From positions 62,001-126,000 of the forward strand of contig NZ_MBEJ01000028.1 in the NCBI RefSeq assembly GCF_001953975.1: a stretch of DNA of 64,000 nt, written 5' to 3'. Positions 18,316 to 30,486 of this stretch are shown piece by piece. A program made the position numbers and the translations under genes. Each line of letters begins with the position of its first letter. Position 1 is the stretch's first letter. Source of the stretch: Mycobacterium sp. NS-7484. GTDB lineage: Bacteria; Actinomycetota; Actinomycetes; Mycobacteriales; Mycobacteriaceae. A model generated the notes under the pieces. The model did no database searches. It saw only the letters and a program-made list of their open reading frames with translations, and had not been told where the DNA came from.

Positions 18316-19175
18316 CGGTCTGCCCCCGGAGACCGGTGGTTGCGCGCGGCGTTGTAGCGCTCGCCGTCGAAGAACTCGATGTCCCAGTTCCCCCCGCCCA
18401 GGGCGAGGTTGGGTTCGATGGGCACGATCGTGCGTTCGGTCGCCAGCACGTCGGCGACGGAGCGTCCGTTGAGCGAGTTGAGCTGGGTCCAGGTCGGCGG
18501 GAGCAGGAACGAGTTGCCCTGCTCGAAATCGTCGAGCCCGGCCTGCGGGGTGCTCCAGAACGCGCGGTCGCTTTCGGTGTTCTCCCCGTCGGCCCGCTGC
18601 CCTTCTGGCAGGGCACCGACGAAGAAGAAGGTGTCGTAGCGCCGGGTGCGTTCCTCTTTCGGGGTGATCCAGTTGTCCCAGGGCCGCAACAGGTCGGCTC
18701 GCAGCACGAGTTTCTCGTCGCGCAGGAAATCCGCGAACGACAGCGAGTGGTTGGCCAGGGCGGTCCGCGCCTCGCCGTAGACCGACGCGTCGGAAATGAT
18801 GCCCGGGGACCCCGATCCACCGGCCGGCCCGGCGAACAACACCCCGGATTCCTCGAAGGTTTCGCGGGCGGCGGCACAGACAAGCGCTTCGGCCAATCCG
18901 GTGTCCACCCCGAGACGTTGCGCCCACCAGTCGGGTTCCGGACCGAACCAGGCGATGTCGGCATTGCGGTCCCGATCGTCGACCCCGCCGCCCGGGAACA
19001 CCATCACCCCGGCCACGAACTCCATTGCCGCGTGCCTGCGCATCATGAAGACCTCGATGTCGGCCGCGCCGGGACGCTGCACGTCTCGCACGAGCATCAC
19101 CGTGGCCGCCGGTCTGGGCACCAGTGGCTTGCTGGTCGGCTCCTCGTGCAAGCCCTCGTCGGCTGTCATGCTCAT
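18312..19175 (-). CDS. Nudix hydrolase with split Nudix box (Rv3040c family)
   Basis: A 287-residue Nudix protein. The Nudix box is interrupted: FPGGGVDD at about 60-66 and the catalytic RETFEES (104-110) are ~40 residues apart instead of 14. The long insertion resembles NUDT19-type acyl-CoA diphosphatases. A CoA or acyl-CoA substrate would suit its place between echA17 and an ABC ATPase, but this is inference. It overlaps both neighbours by four bases (GTGA and ATGA). Confidence 0.85.
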   Translation of the reverse strand: MSMTADEGLHEEPTSKPLVPRPAATVMLVRDVQRPGAADIEVFMMRRHAAMEFVAGVMVFPGGGVDDRDRNADIAWFGPEPDWWAQRLGVDTGLAEALVCAAARETFEESGVLFAGPAGGSGSPGIISDASVYGEARTALANHSLSFADFLRDEKLVLRADLLRPWDNWITPKEERTRRYDTFFFVGALPEGQRADGENTESDRAFWSTPQAGLDDFEQGNSFLLPPTWTQLNSLNGRSVADVLATERTIVPIEPNLALGGGNWDIEFFDGERYNAARNHRSPGADR

Positions 19176-20041
19176 TCTCGCCTCCTGTGCGCCGCACGGC
19201 TCCTGGTCCGCCGGGCGAAATAGCGCCCGTCGATCACGTCCAGCGCGATCGACTGACCGAACGCCTTGGACAAGTTCTCCGCAGTCAACACCTCGGTCAA
19301 CAGACCGGAGGCGACCGCCTTGCCCTCGGACAGGATCAGCGCATGGCTGAATCCCACCGGGATCTCCTCGACATGATGGGTGACCAACACCATGGCCGGC
19401 GCGTCGGGGTCGGCAGCCAGGTCGCTGAGCCGCGCCACCAGATCCTCGCGGCCGCCGAGATCGAGGCCGGCCGCGGGCTCGTCGAGCAGCAGCAGTTCCG
19501 GATCGGTCATCAGCGACCTGGCGATCAGCACACGTTTGCGTTCACCTTCCGACAGTGTCCCGTAGGTCCGTTCGGCGAGGTGTTCGGCGCCGACGCTTTC
19601 CAGCATGTCGATGGCCTGGACGTAGTCGACGTCCTCGTAGTCCTCGCGCCAGCGGCCCAGCACGGCGTAACCGGCCGACACCACCAGATCGCGCACCACC
19701 TCGCTGTCGGGAATCCGTTGTGACAGTGCCGAACTGCTGAGACCGACGCGGGCCCGCAACTCGGACATGTCGGTGCGACCCAGCCGTTCCCCGAGGACGT
19801 AGGCGGTGCCCGACGACGGATGTTCGGTGGCCGCGGCGATGCGCAGCAACGACGTCTTGCCTGCACCGTTGGGCCCGATGACCACCCAGCGCTCGTCCAG
19901 CTCGACGGTCCAGGTGATGGGCCCGACCAGGGTGTTGCCGCTCCGGCGCAGGGTCACCCGCGCGAAGTCGATCAACAGGTCGGGGTCGGTTCCGTCGTCG
20001 TCATCGTTGATTGTCGAGTCGGTGCGTTCCCCTGCGGCCAC
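19172..20041 (-). CDS. ABC transporter ATP-binding protein without adjacent permease (Rv3041c family)
   Basis: A 289-residue ATPase. Walker A is GPNGAGKT, the signature LSEGERKR (Glu in place of the usual second Gly), Walker B LLLLDEP and the switch histidine VTHH. No transmembrane-domain gene lies nearby; the adjacent YczE-like protein is not an ABC permease. The ATG at 20041 gives a 70-base overlap with that gene. A TTG at 19975 forming TTGA with its stop is the alternative start. The ModF/YlmA-like fold suggests a soluble ABC protein. Confidence 0.85.
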   Translation of the reverse strand: MAAGERTDSTINDDDDGTDPDLLIDFARVTLRRSGNTLVGPITWTVELDERWVVIGPNGAGKTSLLRIAAATEHPSSGTAYVLGERLGRTDMSELRARVGLSSSALSQRIPDSEVVRDLVVSAGYAVLGRWREDYEDVDYVQAIDMLESVGAEHLAERTYGTLSEGERKRVLIARSLMTDPELLLLDEPAAGLDLGGREDLVARLSDLAADPDAPAMVLVTHHVEEIPVGFSHALILSEGKAVASGLLTEVLTAENLSKAFGQSIALDVIDGRYFARRTRSRAAHRRRE

Positions 20042-20688
20042 TCGCTCATCGTAGTGACCGGATCGCGATCGGCTCGGGCACGCCCGCCGCTGAAATCGTG
20101 GAACAACAACGATCGTGGGAACAGCCGCAGGAACAGCTGCACCAGCGGGCCGATCCCAAAGGCGTAGACCACCGTTCCGATACCGATCGTTCCGCCCAGC
20201 AGCCAGCCGATTGCCAGCACGGTCGCCTCGATCGCGGTGCGCACCAACCGCACCGACAGCCCGGTGCGGGCCACCAGTCCGGTCATCAGACCGTCACGGG
20301 GCCCCGGACCCAGGCCGGCGCCGATGTAGAGCACGGTGCTGACGGCGTTGAGCACGACGGCGCCGATCATCATGGCGATACGCACCGGCATCGCCGACGC
20401 ATCCGGCAGAACCGCCAGCGTGGCATCCACCGTGACGGCAATGACGATGACGTTGGCGACGGTGCCGATCCCGGGCCGGTTACGCAACGGGATCCAGGCC
20501 AGTAGCACGACGACACCGGTGACGGCCGAGGCCATGCCCAGACTCAGCGGGGTGTGCCGGGTGAGTCCCTGGTGGAAGACGTCCCACGGGTCGAGGCCGA
20601 GCCCGGCGCGCACCATCATCGCCATCGACACGCCATAGCCGCACAGGCCGATCAGGAGCAGGGCGGTGCGGGTGAGTGCGGTCCTCAT
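19972..20688 (-). CDS. YczE/YyaS/YitT-family membrane protein
   Basis: A 238-residue protein with five to six transmembrane segments. The family opening is seen in LIGLCGYGVSMAMMVRAGLGLDPWDVFHQGL, with the repeated glycine/proline pattern GLGPGPRDGLMTGL. The last ~40 residues are hydrophilic. YczE-type proteins are often encoded beside MocR regulators, as here. Transport substrate unknown. Its ATG overlaps the small upstream gene as ATGA. Confidence 0.85.
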   Translation of the reverse strand: MRTALTRTALLLIGLCGYGVSMAMMVRAGLGLDPWDVFHQGLTRHTPLSLGMASAVTGVVVLLAWIPLRNRPGIGTVANVIVIAVTVDATLAVLPDASAMPVRIAMMIGAVVLNAVSTVLYIGAGLGPGPRDGLMTGLVARTGLSVRLVRTAIEATVLAIGWLLGGTIGIGTVVYAFGIGPLVQLFLRLFPRSLLFHDFSGGRARADRDPVTTMSEWPQGNAPTRQSTMTTTEPTPTC

Positions 20689-20831
20689 GCGTGGTCGGGG
20701 AATCGGACGCGGATGGCGTCGAGCTCACTGCGCACCCGGCGAGCGTCCACATCGCGGACACCGGCGTCGTTGCCGGGATCGTGCAGACGGCGGAGATTCT
20801 GCGCCAATCGGGAAATCCAGTTCCGTGCCAT
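20685..20831 (-). CDS. small conserved-looking protein coupled to yczE
   Basis: A 48-codon reading frame, MARNWISRLAQNLRRL onwards, rich in Arg and Asp. It ends as ATGA on the YczE start, a coupling typical of real genes in this operon. It begins 65 bases from the divergent MocR start, so it would be the first gene of the yczE transcript. No domain is recognised. It may be a true microprotein or simply a translated leader. Confidence 0.5.
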   Translation of the reverse strand: MARNWISRLAQNLRRLHDPGNDAGVRDVDARRVRSELDAIRVRFPDHA

Positions 20832-20856
20832 GCCGCCATGATCCCGGCCAGGTGGC

Positions 20857-20889
20857 TTGTCCATCAATAGCCAGTTAGCGCATACTGGC
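20857..20889. promoter_or_regulatory. divergent control region of MocR regulator and yczE
   Basis: A perfect inverted repeat GCCAGT-N8-ACTGGC (20870-20889) lies between the two divergent units. For the plus strand, TTGTCC (20857-20862) and CATACT (20881-20886) are spaced 18 bases apart, as -35 and -10 boxes would be. They predict a transcript beginning almost at the ATG (20896), a leaderless or near-leaderless mRNA. The repeat overlaps this promoter, which suits MocR autoregulation and control of yczE. Confidence 0.5.
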
Positions 20890-20895
20890 CTCATT

Positions 20896-22335
20896 ATGTC
20901 GACGGATATGGCCCACCGCGCCCTCGATGTGGACCTCTTGTCCCGCGAGCTTGGCAACTGGCGCACGTCCACCCAGAGTGGCCCGGCCTATCTCGGTCTG
21001 GCCGACGCGATCCGGCTGCTCATCGTGGACGGCCGGGTTCCGGTCGGGTCTCGGCTCCCCCGCGCGCGCGCGCTCGCCGAGTCGCTGCGGGTGTCGCGCA
21101 CCACGGTCACCGCAGCCTTCGCGCAGCTGCGCGACGACGGTTACCTGCATGCCCGCCGCGGCGCGCGCAGCACCACTGCCCTGCCCGCCGCCGGCCCCAT
21201 TCCGACCGAGGCCACCACGCCCACGGTCAGCCTGGCCGAGGCGGCGATGGCCGCGCCCGGCACCGCGGTGCTCGAGGCGTTCGCCGACGCCGCCCGCGAC
21301 ATCGCGCCGTATCTGCGTGAGCCCGGGCACGAGGTGATGGGCGTGGTGCCGCTGCGCGCCGCGGTCGCCGAAAGGTATTGCGCCCGGGGCCTACCCACTG
21401 ACCCGAGCCAGATCATGGTGACCACCGGTGCGCAACACGCCATCGGGCTGATCCTGGCCAGCCACACCCGGCCCGGCGATCGGGTGCTCGTCGAGCAGCC
21501 GACGTACCACGGTGCGCTCACCGCGATCGCCACCGCGGGAGCCCGGGCGGTCCCCGTGGCGCTCACCGAGGACGGTTGGGAACTCGACGCGGTGCAGGCC
21601 GCACTACGACAGCTCGCCCCGAGCCTGGCGTACCTGATTCCCGACAGCCACAACCCGACCGGTTTCACCATGCCCGCTGCTGAACGAAAGCGGTTGGGGC
21701 GACTCATCTCCGATACTCGCACGCGGACAATCATCGACGAGTCGATCGCCGACATGTGGATCGACGAAGCACCGCCCGAGCCGCTGGCCGCCGCGGTGGC
21801 GCGCGACGATCTGGTGCTCACGGTCGGCTCGATGTCGAAATCGTTCTGGGGCGGTCTGCGGGTCGGCTGGATCCGGGCCGAACCCGCCACGCTGGCGGCC
21901 ATCGCGGCGATCCGGCCGTCGGTGGATCTGGGCACTCCCATTCTCGAGCAACTCGCCGCGGCCAGGCTACTCACGGCACACGCGGAGGTGCTGCCGGAGC
22001 GTCGCGAAATGTTGTGCGCCCGTAGGGAATTCCTGGTGACGCTCCTGGCCCGCGAACTCCCTGACTGGCAACCAGGCCGCGGACGCGGCGGGATGTCATT
22101 GTGGGTGAGGCTGCCGGCGCCGATGAGCACCGCGTTGTCGGCTGCCGCCATGCGGTTGGGGCTGAATGTGCCTGCCGGCCCGCGGTTCGGGGTCGAAGGC
22201 ACCCTTGAGCGGTTCATCCGACTGCCCTACGCACTACCCGAGCCGGAACTCGAAGCGGCCGTTCAGCTCTTGGTGCGCGCTTGGCACAGCATCACCGGCA
22301 CGCTGAGCGCACCGCCGCAGACGCTGGTGGTCTGA
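20896..22335 (+). CDS. MocR/PdxR-type GntR regulator with aminotransferase domain
   Basis: A 479-residue fusion of an N-terminal GntR winged helix (GLADAIRLLIVDGRVPVGSRLP, then LAESLRVSRTTVTAAFAQL) and a fold type I aminotransferase domain. The PLP lysine lies in VGSMSKSFWGGLRVGW, with the Asn/Asp partners in PDSHNPTGF and IDESIADMW. MocR proteins sense PLP or amino compounds through this domain. The divergent YczE gene is the probable target. The ATG at 20896 is used; a TTG at 20857 is also in frame. Confidence 0.9.
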   Translation: MSTDMAHRALDVDLLSRELGNWRTSTQSGPAYLGLADAIRLLIVDGRVPVGSRLPRARALAESLRVSRTTVTAAFAQLRDDGYLHARRGARSTTALPAAGPIPTEATTPTVSLAEAAMAAPGTAVLEAFADAARDIAPYLREPGHEVMGVVPLRAAVAERYCARGLPTDPSQIMVTTGAQHAIGLILASHTRPGDRVLVEQPTYHGALTAIATAGARAVPVALTEDGWELDAVQAALRQLAPSLAYLIPDSHNPTGFTMPAAERKRLGRLISDTRTRTIIDESIADMWIDEAPPEPLAAAVARDDLVLTVGSMSKSFWGGLRVGWIRAEPATLAAIAAIRPSVDLGTPILEQLAAARLLTAHAEVLPERREMLCARREFLVTLLARELPDWQPGRGRGGMSLWVRLPAPMSTALSAAAMRLGLNVPAGPRFGVEGTLERFIRLPYALPEPELEAAVQLLVRAWHSITGTLSAPPQTLVV

Positions 22336-22342
22336 TCGGCGA

Positions 22343-22651
22343 TCAGGGCTGCTGCGACATGGCGTAGCAGGTGCTGAAATGCTCGATGGTGCACGGAACT
22401 CCGTTCACCGTCGGCAGCTGGCCGGGCCGGCTCTGGATGTTGGCGTCTCCGGTGCCCGGCGCCATCACCGGCGGTGCCACCGCACCCATCCCGCCGCCGG
22501 AACCACCGGCCACGCACACGCCGTCGAACTTGGTGGCCTTGGTTCCGGACGGGCACCGTTTGGCCTCGGCCGGGGCCGCCACCGCCAACTGTCCCAGAAC
22601 TGCCGCGACAGCGAACGTTCCGACCACGATCGTGTGCTTGAGGTTCGCCAT
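22343..22651 (-). CDS. small secreted protein of unknown function
   Basis: A 102-residue protein with a clear signal peptide (hydrophobic TIVVGTFAVAAVLGQLAVAAPAEA, cleavage after AEA). The mature part has a Gly/Pro-rich middle and four cysteines (KRCPSG, GVCVAG, VPCTIE, STCYAM), suggesting two disulfides. No known domain. It lies alone between the MocR gene (convergent, 7 bases) and serB2. Confidence 0.72.
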   Translation of the reverse strand: MANLKHTIVVGTFAVAAVLGQLAVAAPAEAKRCPSGTKATKFDGVCVAGGSGGGMGAVAPPVMAPGTGDANIQSRPGQLPTVNGVPCTIEHFSTCYAMSQQP

Positions 22652-22695
22652 TCCCCTACCCTACGACAGCCCGGCGGTCGGGTTCTCGCCGTGTG

Positions 22696-25764
<3,069 letters not shown>

Positions 25765-25892
25765 CTAACGCTCCCGGCGGCCTGCGCGCCCGTGGGTCCT
25801 ACAAACTGTCGTACTGCGTGGCGTCCCGACGCGAGCAATTTCGGCTACGAGCTTCTGACCAGCGGGAAGGCTGTCGATGTTACGGTCGGCCG

Positions 25893-26975
25893 GTGCTGAC
25901 GAACCGTCCCCGCGCCACAGTCGCCGTGATCGCCGCAGCCGCCACCCTGGCCAGTGGGTGCGGCACGGCCGAGCAGACATCCACGGGTCAGACGTCGATC
26001 TCCACCAGCGTCACCAAGATCGCCGGCGCGGGGGTGTTGGGAAACGATCGCCGACCCGACGAGTCCTGCGCCGCCGAGCCGGCACCCGCCGACCAGGCGG
26101 CGCGCCGGGTCCGCAACGCCAAGCCAGATGGAGCGGACAACTCGGAGATCCCGGAGTCCACGGAGCTGCGAGGTGACCCGCAACGCATCGTGGCGTTGTC
26201 CGGCGACCAGCTCGACGCGTTGTGCGCGCTGGGACTGCAGTCACGCATCGTCGCTGCGGCGCTCCCGGTCGGCTCCGACCAACAGCCCTCATACCTGGGC
26301 CGGGTCATCCACGAGGTGGCCCCGGCCGGCACCCGGGAAGCGCCGGACCTGGCCGCCCTGGAAGCCGCCAAGCCCGAGCTGATCCTGGGGTCGGCAGCCC
26401 TGACGCCGTCGTCCTTCGGCGCGTTGTCGGCGATCGCGCCGACCGTGTTCACCGGTGCCCCCGGGGCCGGTTGGCGCGACACCTTGCGGGCGGTCGGAGA
26501 GGCGACGGGTCGCGCCGAGGCGGCCGCCGACCTGATCGCCAAGTTCGACGACGCCGCCCGCGACGCCGGCGCACAGAACGACGCCGGGCATTTCCAGGCC
26601 TCGGTGGTACAGCTGACCGAGAACACCGTGCGCGTCTACGGCGCCAACAACTTCCCCGGCAGCGTGCTCGCCGCAGTTGGCCTGGATCGCCGTGCGGCTC
26701 AACGATTTACCGACAAGCCCTACGAGGAGCTGAGCACCACCGACGCCGACTACCGCATCGCCGACGCCGACATCGTCTATGTGTCCTTCGCGTCGCCGGA
26801 AGCGCGAGATCATGCCCCGGCGATTCTCGACAGCCCGGCGTGGCGGGCATTGTCCGCGACCCGGGACAATCGGGTGTTCGTGGTCAACAACGAGGTCTGG
26901 CAGACCGGACAGAACATCGTGGCCGCCCGGGGCATCCTCGATGACTTGCGCTGGGTCAACGCGCCGATCAACTAA
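25893..26975 (+). CDS. fecB: iron-siderophore-type substrate-binding lipoprotein FecB
   Basis: A 360-residue periplasmic-binding protein of the FecB/TroA class. The lipoprotein signal has lipobox LASGC (Cys23) when read from the GTG at 25893. The mature domain starts with PQRIVALSGDQLDALCALGL and ends with TRDNRVFVVNNEVWQTGQNIVAARGILDDL, typical of helical-backbone siderophore binders. No ABC permease is adjacent. It is divergent from ctaD. Equivalent to Rv3044. Confidence 0.9.
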   Translation: MLTNRPRATVAVIAAAATLASGCGTAEQTSTGQTSISTSVTKIAGAGVLGNDRRPDESCAAEPAPADQAARRVRNAKPDGADNSEIPESTELRGDPQRIVALSGDQLDALCALGLQSRIVAAALPVGSDQQPSYLGRVIHEVAPAGTREAPDLAALEAAKPELILGSAALTPSSFGALSAIAPTVFTGAPGAGWRDTLRAVGEATGRAEAAADLIAKFDDAARDAGAQNDAGHFQASVVQLTENTVRVYGANNFPGSVLAAVGLDRRAAQRFTDKPYEELSTTDADYRIADADIVYVSFASPEARDHAPAILDSPAWRALSATRDNRVFVVNNEVWQTGQNIVAARGILDDLRWVNAPIN

Positions 26976-26985
26976 TCTCAGCCAC

Positions 26986-27261
26986 GTGTTTCACGTCCTC
27001 ACCACCACGTACACCCAACCGCTCGACGTCGTCGACCAGACCCGCCCCACCCACATCGCGTGGCTCGAGGGGGAGGTGGCCGCGGGCCGCATCGTGTTGG
27101 CCGGACGTCTGGAATCGGCGACCGGCGCAGTGCTGATCACCGGGGACCTCAGCGAGCAGGAGGTCGAGGATCTGATCGCCCGCGATCCCTACACGCTGGC
27201 CGGGCTGATCCGCTGCGAACGCACGTCTTTCAACGGGGCCTTCCGCGCGCCAGGCTTGTGA
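26986..27261 (+). CDS. YciI family protein
   Basis: A 91-residue single-domain protein from a GTG start ten bases after fecB. YciI features are visible: the R-P-x-H pair in DQTRPTHIAWLEGEVAAGRIVLAGRL and DLIARDPYTLAGLI. YciI domains are small ferredoxin-like folds with a conserved His-Asp pair; the catalytic role is unsettled. Co-transcription with fecB is likely. A strong hairpin at 27258-27293 overlaps its stop. Confidence 0.85.
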   Translation: MFHVLTTTYTQPLDVVDQTRPTHIAWLEGEVAAGRIVLAGRLESATGAVLITGDLSEQEVEDLIARDPYTLAGLIRCERTSFNGAFRAPGL

Positions 27262-27293
27262 CATCGGCCCGGACTGTCCGGGATACATGTCAC
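27258..27293 (+). terminator. hairpin terminator after the fecB-yciI unit
   Basis: A two-step stem: GTGACAT (27258-27264) pairs with ATGTCAC (27287-27293), enclosing CCCGGAC and GTCCGGG (27268-27274, 27276-27282). It starts within the YciI stop codon region. No T-run follows, as is usual in mycobacteria. Confidence 0.6.
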
Positions 27294-27420
27294 AGCCGAC
27301 AGCGGGACTATCGCCGCCGCCTGCGCCGTTGCACTGGGCGGACTGCCGTCTTCAGGCAGTAGTCAGTTAACCGGGCTAACCTTCGGTGAAAAGCACGACG
27401 ACGAGCAAAGAGGGCTTTTG

Positions 27421-28470
27421 ATGAGCACTGTTTACGCCTATGCCGCAAATTCGGCGACCGAGCCGCTGGCCAAGACCAGCATCACCCGCCGCGAGGTCGG
27501 CCCACATGATGTGGCCTTCGACATCCACTTCGCCGGCATCTGCCATTCCGACATCCACACCGTCAAGGGCGAGTGGGGCACCCCGAACTACCCGGTGGTG
27601 GCCGGCCACGAGATCGCCGGCGTCGTCACCGCCGTCGGCTCCGAGGTCACCAAGTACAAGGTCGGCGACCACGTCGGCGTGGGTTGTTTCGTGGACTCCT
27701 GTCGCGAATGCGACAACTGCAAGGCCGGGTTGGAGCAGTACTGCACCGGCAGCGGCATGATCGGCACGTACAACGCGACCGGGCGCGACGGCACCCCCAC
27801 CTATGGCGGCTACAGCGGCGCGATCGTCGTCGACGAGAACTACGTGCTGCGTATCCCCGACAGCATCCCGCTGGACAAGGCCGCTCCCCTGCTGTGCGCC
27901 GGCATCACCACCTACTCCCCGCTGCGGCACTGGAACGCCGGGCCGGACAAGAAGGTCGCGATCATCGGCCTCGGCGGTCTGGGCCACGTCGGCGTCAAGC
28001 TGGCCAAGGCGATGGGCGCGCACGTCACCGTGTTGTCGCAGTCGCTCAAGAAGATGGAAGACGGCCTGCGGCTGGGTGCCGACGAGTACTACGCGACGAG
28101 CGACTCGGACACCTTCGGCAAGCTGGCCGGCCAGTTCGACCTGATCTTGAACACCGTCTCGGCGAACCTGGACCTCGGCGCCTACCTGGGCCTGCTCAAG
28201 CGCGACGGCACGCTCGTGGAGCTGGGCGCTCCGGAGAAGCCCCTGGTAGTGCCGTTCTTCCCGCTCGGTGCCATGCGTCGCAGCCTGTCCGGCTCGATGA
28301 TCGGTGGCATCCCCGAGACCCAGGAGATGCTCGATTTCTGCGCCGAGCACGGTGTGCTCCCCGAGATCGAGGTCATCCAGCCCGATTACATCAACGAGGC
28401 CTACGAGCGTGTGCTCGCCAGTGACGTGCGGTACCGCTTCGTGATCGACACCTCCTCGCTGCGCGCCTGA
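27421..28470 (+). CDS. adhC: zinc-dependent NAD(P) alcohol dehydrogenase (AdhC)
   Basis: A medium-chain dehydrogenase of the cinnamyl-alcohol type, 349 residues. The catalytic zinc Cys lies in [10 protein letters not shown] with GHEIAGVV. The structural zinc cysteines are in [15 protein letters not shown] and the Rossmann motif in [17 protein letters not shown]. It reduces aldehydes, usually with NADPH. Equivalent to Rv3045. A GTTA/TAAC half-palindrome lies about 45-60 bases upstream of its start. Confidence 0.95.
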   Translation: MSTVYAYAANSATEPLAKTSITRREVGPHDVAFDIHFAGICHSDIHTVKGEWGTPNYPVVAGHEIAGVVTAVGSEVTKYKVGDHVGVGCFVDSCRECDNCKAGLEQYCTGSGMIGTYNATGRDGTPTYGGYSGAIVVDENYVLRIPDSIPLDKAAPLLCAGITTYSPLRHWNAGPDKKVAIIGLGGLGHVGVKLAKAMGAHVTVLSQSLKKMEDGLRLGADEYYATSDSDTFGKLAGQFDLILNTVSANLDLGAYLGLLKRDGTLVELGAPEKPLVVPFFPLGAMRRSLSGSMIGGIPETQEMLDFCAEHGVLPEIEVIQPDYINEAYERVLASDVRYRFVIDTSSLRA

Positions 28471-28488
28471 TACTCAGCGCCTCGTCAA

Positions 28489-28528
28489 CGCCGCGGATTG
28501 CAGTCACCCTTAACTGCAATCCGCGGCG
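28489..28528. terminator. bidirectional terminator between adhC and the DUF3349 gene
   Basis: A perfect 16-base stem, CGCCGCGGATTGCAGT (28489-28504) and its complement (28513-28528), with an 8-base loop. It sits between two convergent genes, 18 bases after adhC and 7 bases after the DUF3349 gene. Confidence 0.85.
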
Positions 28529-28535
28529 TACGCGT

Positions 28536-28886
28536 TTATTGGTCGTCTGAGTCGGCGGCAGCGTCGGATACCAGGTCGACGCCGGCCAGCGGCCAGCCCG
28601 CCGCGGCCAGTTTGGCCGCCACCCGCGCGATGTTCTCGGGGCCGGCATCGTGATGGCACACATCGGCGATGAACTCCGCGATGTCGTCGCGCTCGATGGG
28701 ATCGTCGATGTCGGCGGGCGCGGAGGCCTCGGCAATGTTGCGGACCACTTCGGCCACCTGCTCCTCGGTGAGCGGGGTGGCCCGTAACAAGGCCAGCAGG
28801 GGAACCCGATCGGTACCCGGAACGCCTTCTGGATACCCGGCGCGTAGCCAGTTCAGGACCGAGATCAGCAGCGACTTCGTTGACAC
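28536..28886 (-). CDS. DUF3349-containing protein (Rv3046c family)
   Basis: A 116-residue acidic helical protein. The DUF3349 opening is LISVLNWLRAGYPEGVP, with RVPLLALLRATPLTEEQVAEVV and a WPL-containing C-terminus. The GTG at 28886 matches the family start; farther upstream codons overlap the divergent control region. Function unknown. Equivalent to Rv3046c. The backbone gene order is interrupted after this gene. Confidence 0.85.
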   Translation of the reverse strand: MSTKSLLISVLNWLRAGYPEGVPGTDRVPLLALLRATPLTEEQVAEVVRNIAEASAPADIDDPIERDDIAEFIADVCHHDAGPENIARVAAKLAAAGWPLAGVDLVSDAAADSDDQ

Positions 28887-29029
28887 TCCGCAAGTTTGGC
28901 GGTTTCCCGCCGAACTCTCCACTGGAAAAGCCGACAAGGTGGCCGGCTGTGCGCTCGTGGTGCACTTCCAAAACAATCCCCGTGAGCACAACCGGTGACG
29001 CGCGGCCGTCGGTCCGACACGCTCACCCA

Positions 29030-30481
29030 GTGACCCGTGTGATCCGCTTCAACGCCTTCGATATGAACTGCGTCGCCCATCAGTCCCCCGGTCTGTGGCG
29101 CCATCCACAAGACCAGTCTTGGCGGTACAAGGACATCACCTACTGGACCGAGCTGGCGAAGTTGTTGGAGCGCGGGCGATTTGACGGGTTGTTCATCGCC
29201 GACGTGCTGGGCACCTACGACGTGTACGGAGCCAGCGACGAGGCGGCGATCCGCCAGGCCGCCCAGATCCCCGTCGGTGACCCCATGCTGCTGGTGTCGG
29301 CGATGGCCCTGGTCACCGAGCACCTCGGTTTCGGCATCACCACCGGGACCGGTTTCGAGCATCCCTACCCGTTCGCCCGTCGGATGTCGACGCTGGACCA
29401 TCTGACCAATGGCCGGGTTGGCTGGAACGTCGTCACCGGGTATCTGCCCGCCGCGGCGCGCAACATGGGCCAGACGGACCAACCGGCCCACGATGCGCGC
29501 TACGACCACGCCGACGAGTACCTCGAGGTGCTCTACAAGTTGTGGGAAGGCTCATGGGAGGACGACGCGGTGGTGCGCGACGCCGCCCGCGGAGTCTTCA
29601 CCGATCCGGCCAAGGTGCATCACATCGGCCACTCCGGAACACATTTCAGTGTTCCGGGCGTGCATCTGGCCGAGCCGTCGCTGCAGCGCACCCCGGTGAT
29701 CTACCAGGCGGGCTCCTCCCCGCGCGGGGTGCGGTTCGCCGCCGAGAACGCCGAGGCCATCTTCACCGCCGCTCCCACCAAAGCCCTTCTGCGCGAGACG
29801 GTCTCCACGATCCGCGCCGAACTCGAACTCGCCGGGCGCGATCCCTACTCGGCCAAGATCTTCAACCTCACCACGATCATCACCGGCGAGACCGACGAGG
29901 CCGCCCACGCCACCCACGCCGAGTACCTGGCCTATGGCGATCCCGAAGGCGCGCTGGTGTTCATGTCCGGCTGGATGGGGGTCGATCTGGCCCGCTACGG
30001 CCTCGACGAGCCGATCGGCAATGTGGATTCCAACGCAATCCTCTCGGCCGTCAAGGCATTTCAGTCCGCCTCCGACAAGGGCGGTGAGTGGAATGTCCGC
30101 GATATCGCCGAGTGGGGTGAGATCGGCGGCATGGGTCCCCGGATTGTCGGATCCGGCGTGCACGTCGCCGACACCTTGCAGGAGTGGGTCGAGGAGACCG
30201 ACGTCGACGGTTTCAACCTGGCTTACGCGATCACGCCCGGATCCTTCGCGGATTTCATCACCCACGTGGTGCCGGTGCTCACCGAGCGCGGCGCCTACCA
30301 GACGGAGTACGCACCGGGCAGCCTGCGCAACAAGCTGCTGGGCAACGGGGACCGGCTCGCCGACGAGCATCGTGGCGCCAGTTACCGTGTGGGAGGGGCG
30401 AACTCGACGATCATCGAACGGCCCTCGACATTGCCGTCCTCGTCGGCGTCGACTGCAGCCCAGCCCGCGCGCGGGCGTTAG
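29030..30481 (+). CDS. FMN-dependent LLM-class monooxygenase (NtaA/SnaA/DszA type)
   Basis: A bacterial-luciferase-like flavin monooxygenase of 483 residues. The NtaA/DszA signature pieces are LWRHPQDQSWRYKDITYWTELA, FDGLFIADVLGTYDVYG, HPYPFARRMSTLDHLTNGRVGWNVVTG and SSPRGVRFAAENAEAIF. These are two-component enzymes fed FMNH2 by a separate reductase; none is adjacent. The FMN reductase at 50485 is far away. Substrates of relatives include nitrilotriacetate, alkylsulfonates and dibenzothiophene sulfone. Start uncertain: GTG at 29030 is used, with 29039 and 28982 possible. Confidence 0.87.
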   Translation: MTRVIRFNAFDMNCVAHQSPGLWRHPQDQSWRYKDITYWTELAKLLERGRFDGLFIADVLGTYDVYGASDEAAIRQAAQIPVGDPMLLVSAMALVTEHLGFGITTGTGFEHPYPFARRMSTLDHLTNGRVGWNVVTGYLPAAARNMGQTDQPAHDARYDHADEYLEVLYKLWEGSWEDDAVVRDAARGVFTDPAKVHHIGHSGTHFSVPGVHLAEPSLQRTPVIYQAGSSPRGVRFAAENAEAIFTAAPTKALLRETVSTIRAELELAGRDPYSAKIFNLTTIITGETDEAAHATHAEYLAYGDPEGALVFMSGWMGVDLARYGLDEPIGNVDSNAILSAVKAFQSASDKGGEWNVRDIAEWGEIGGMGPRIVGSGVHVADTLQEWVEETDVDGFNLAYAITPGSFADFITHVVPVLTERGAYQTEYAPGSLRNKLLGNGDRLADEHRGASYRVGGANSTIIERPSTLPSSSASTAAQPARGR

Positions 30482-30486
30482 CACTG

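Noticed and set aside
19172..20688. YczE as the permease of the adjacent ABC ATPase
   Set aside because: YczE proteins are not ABC transmembrane domains. The ATPase occurs in other mycobacteria without YczE beside it.
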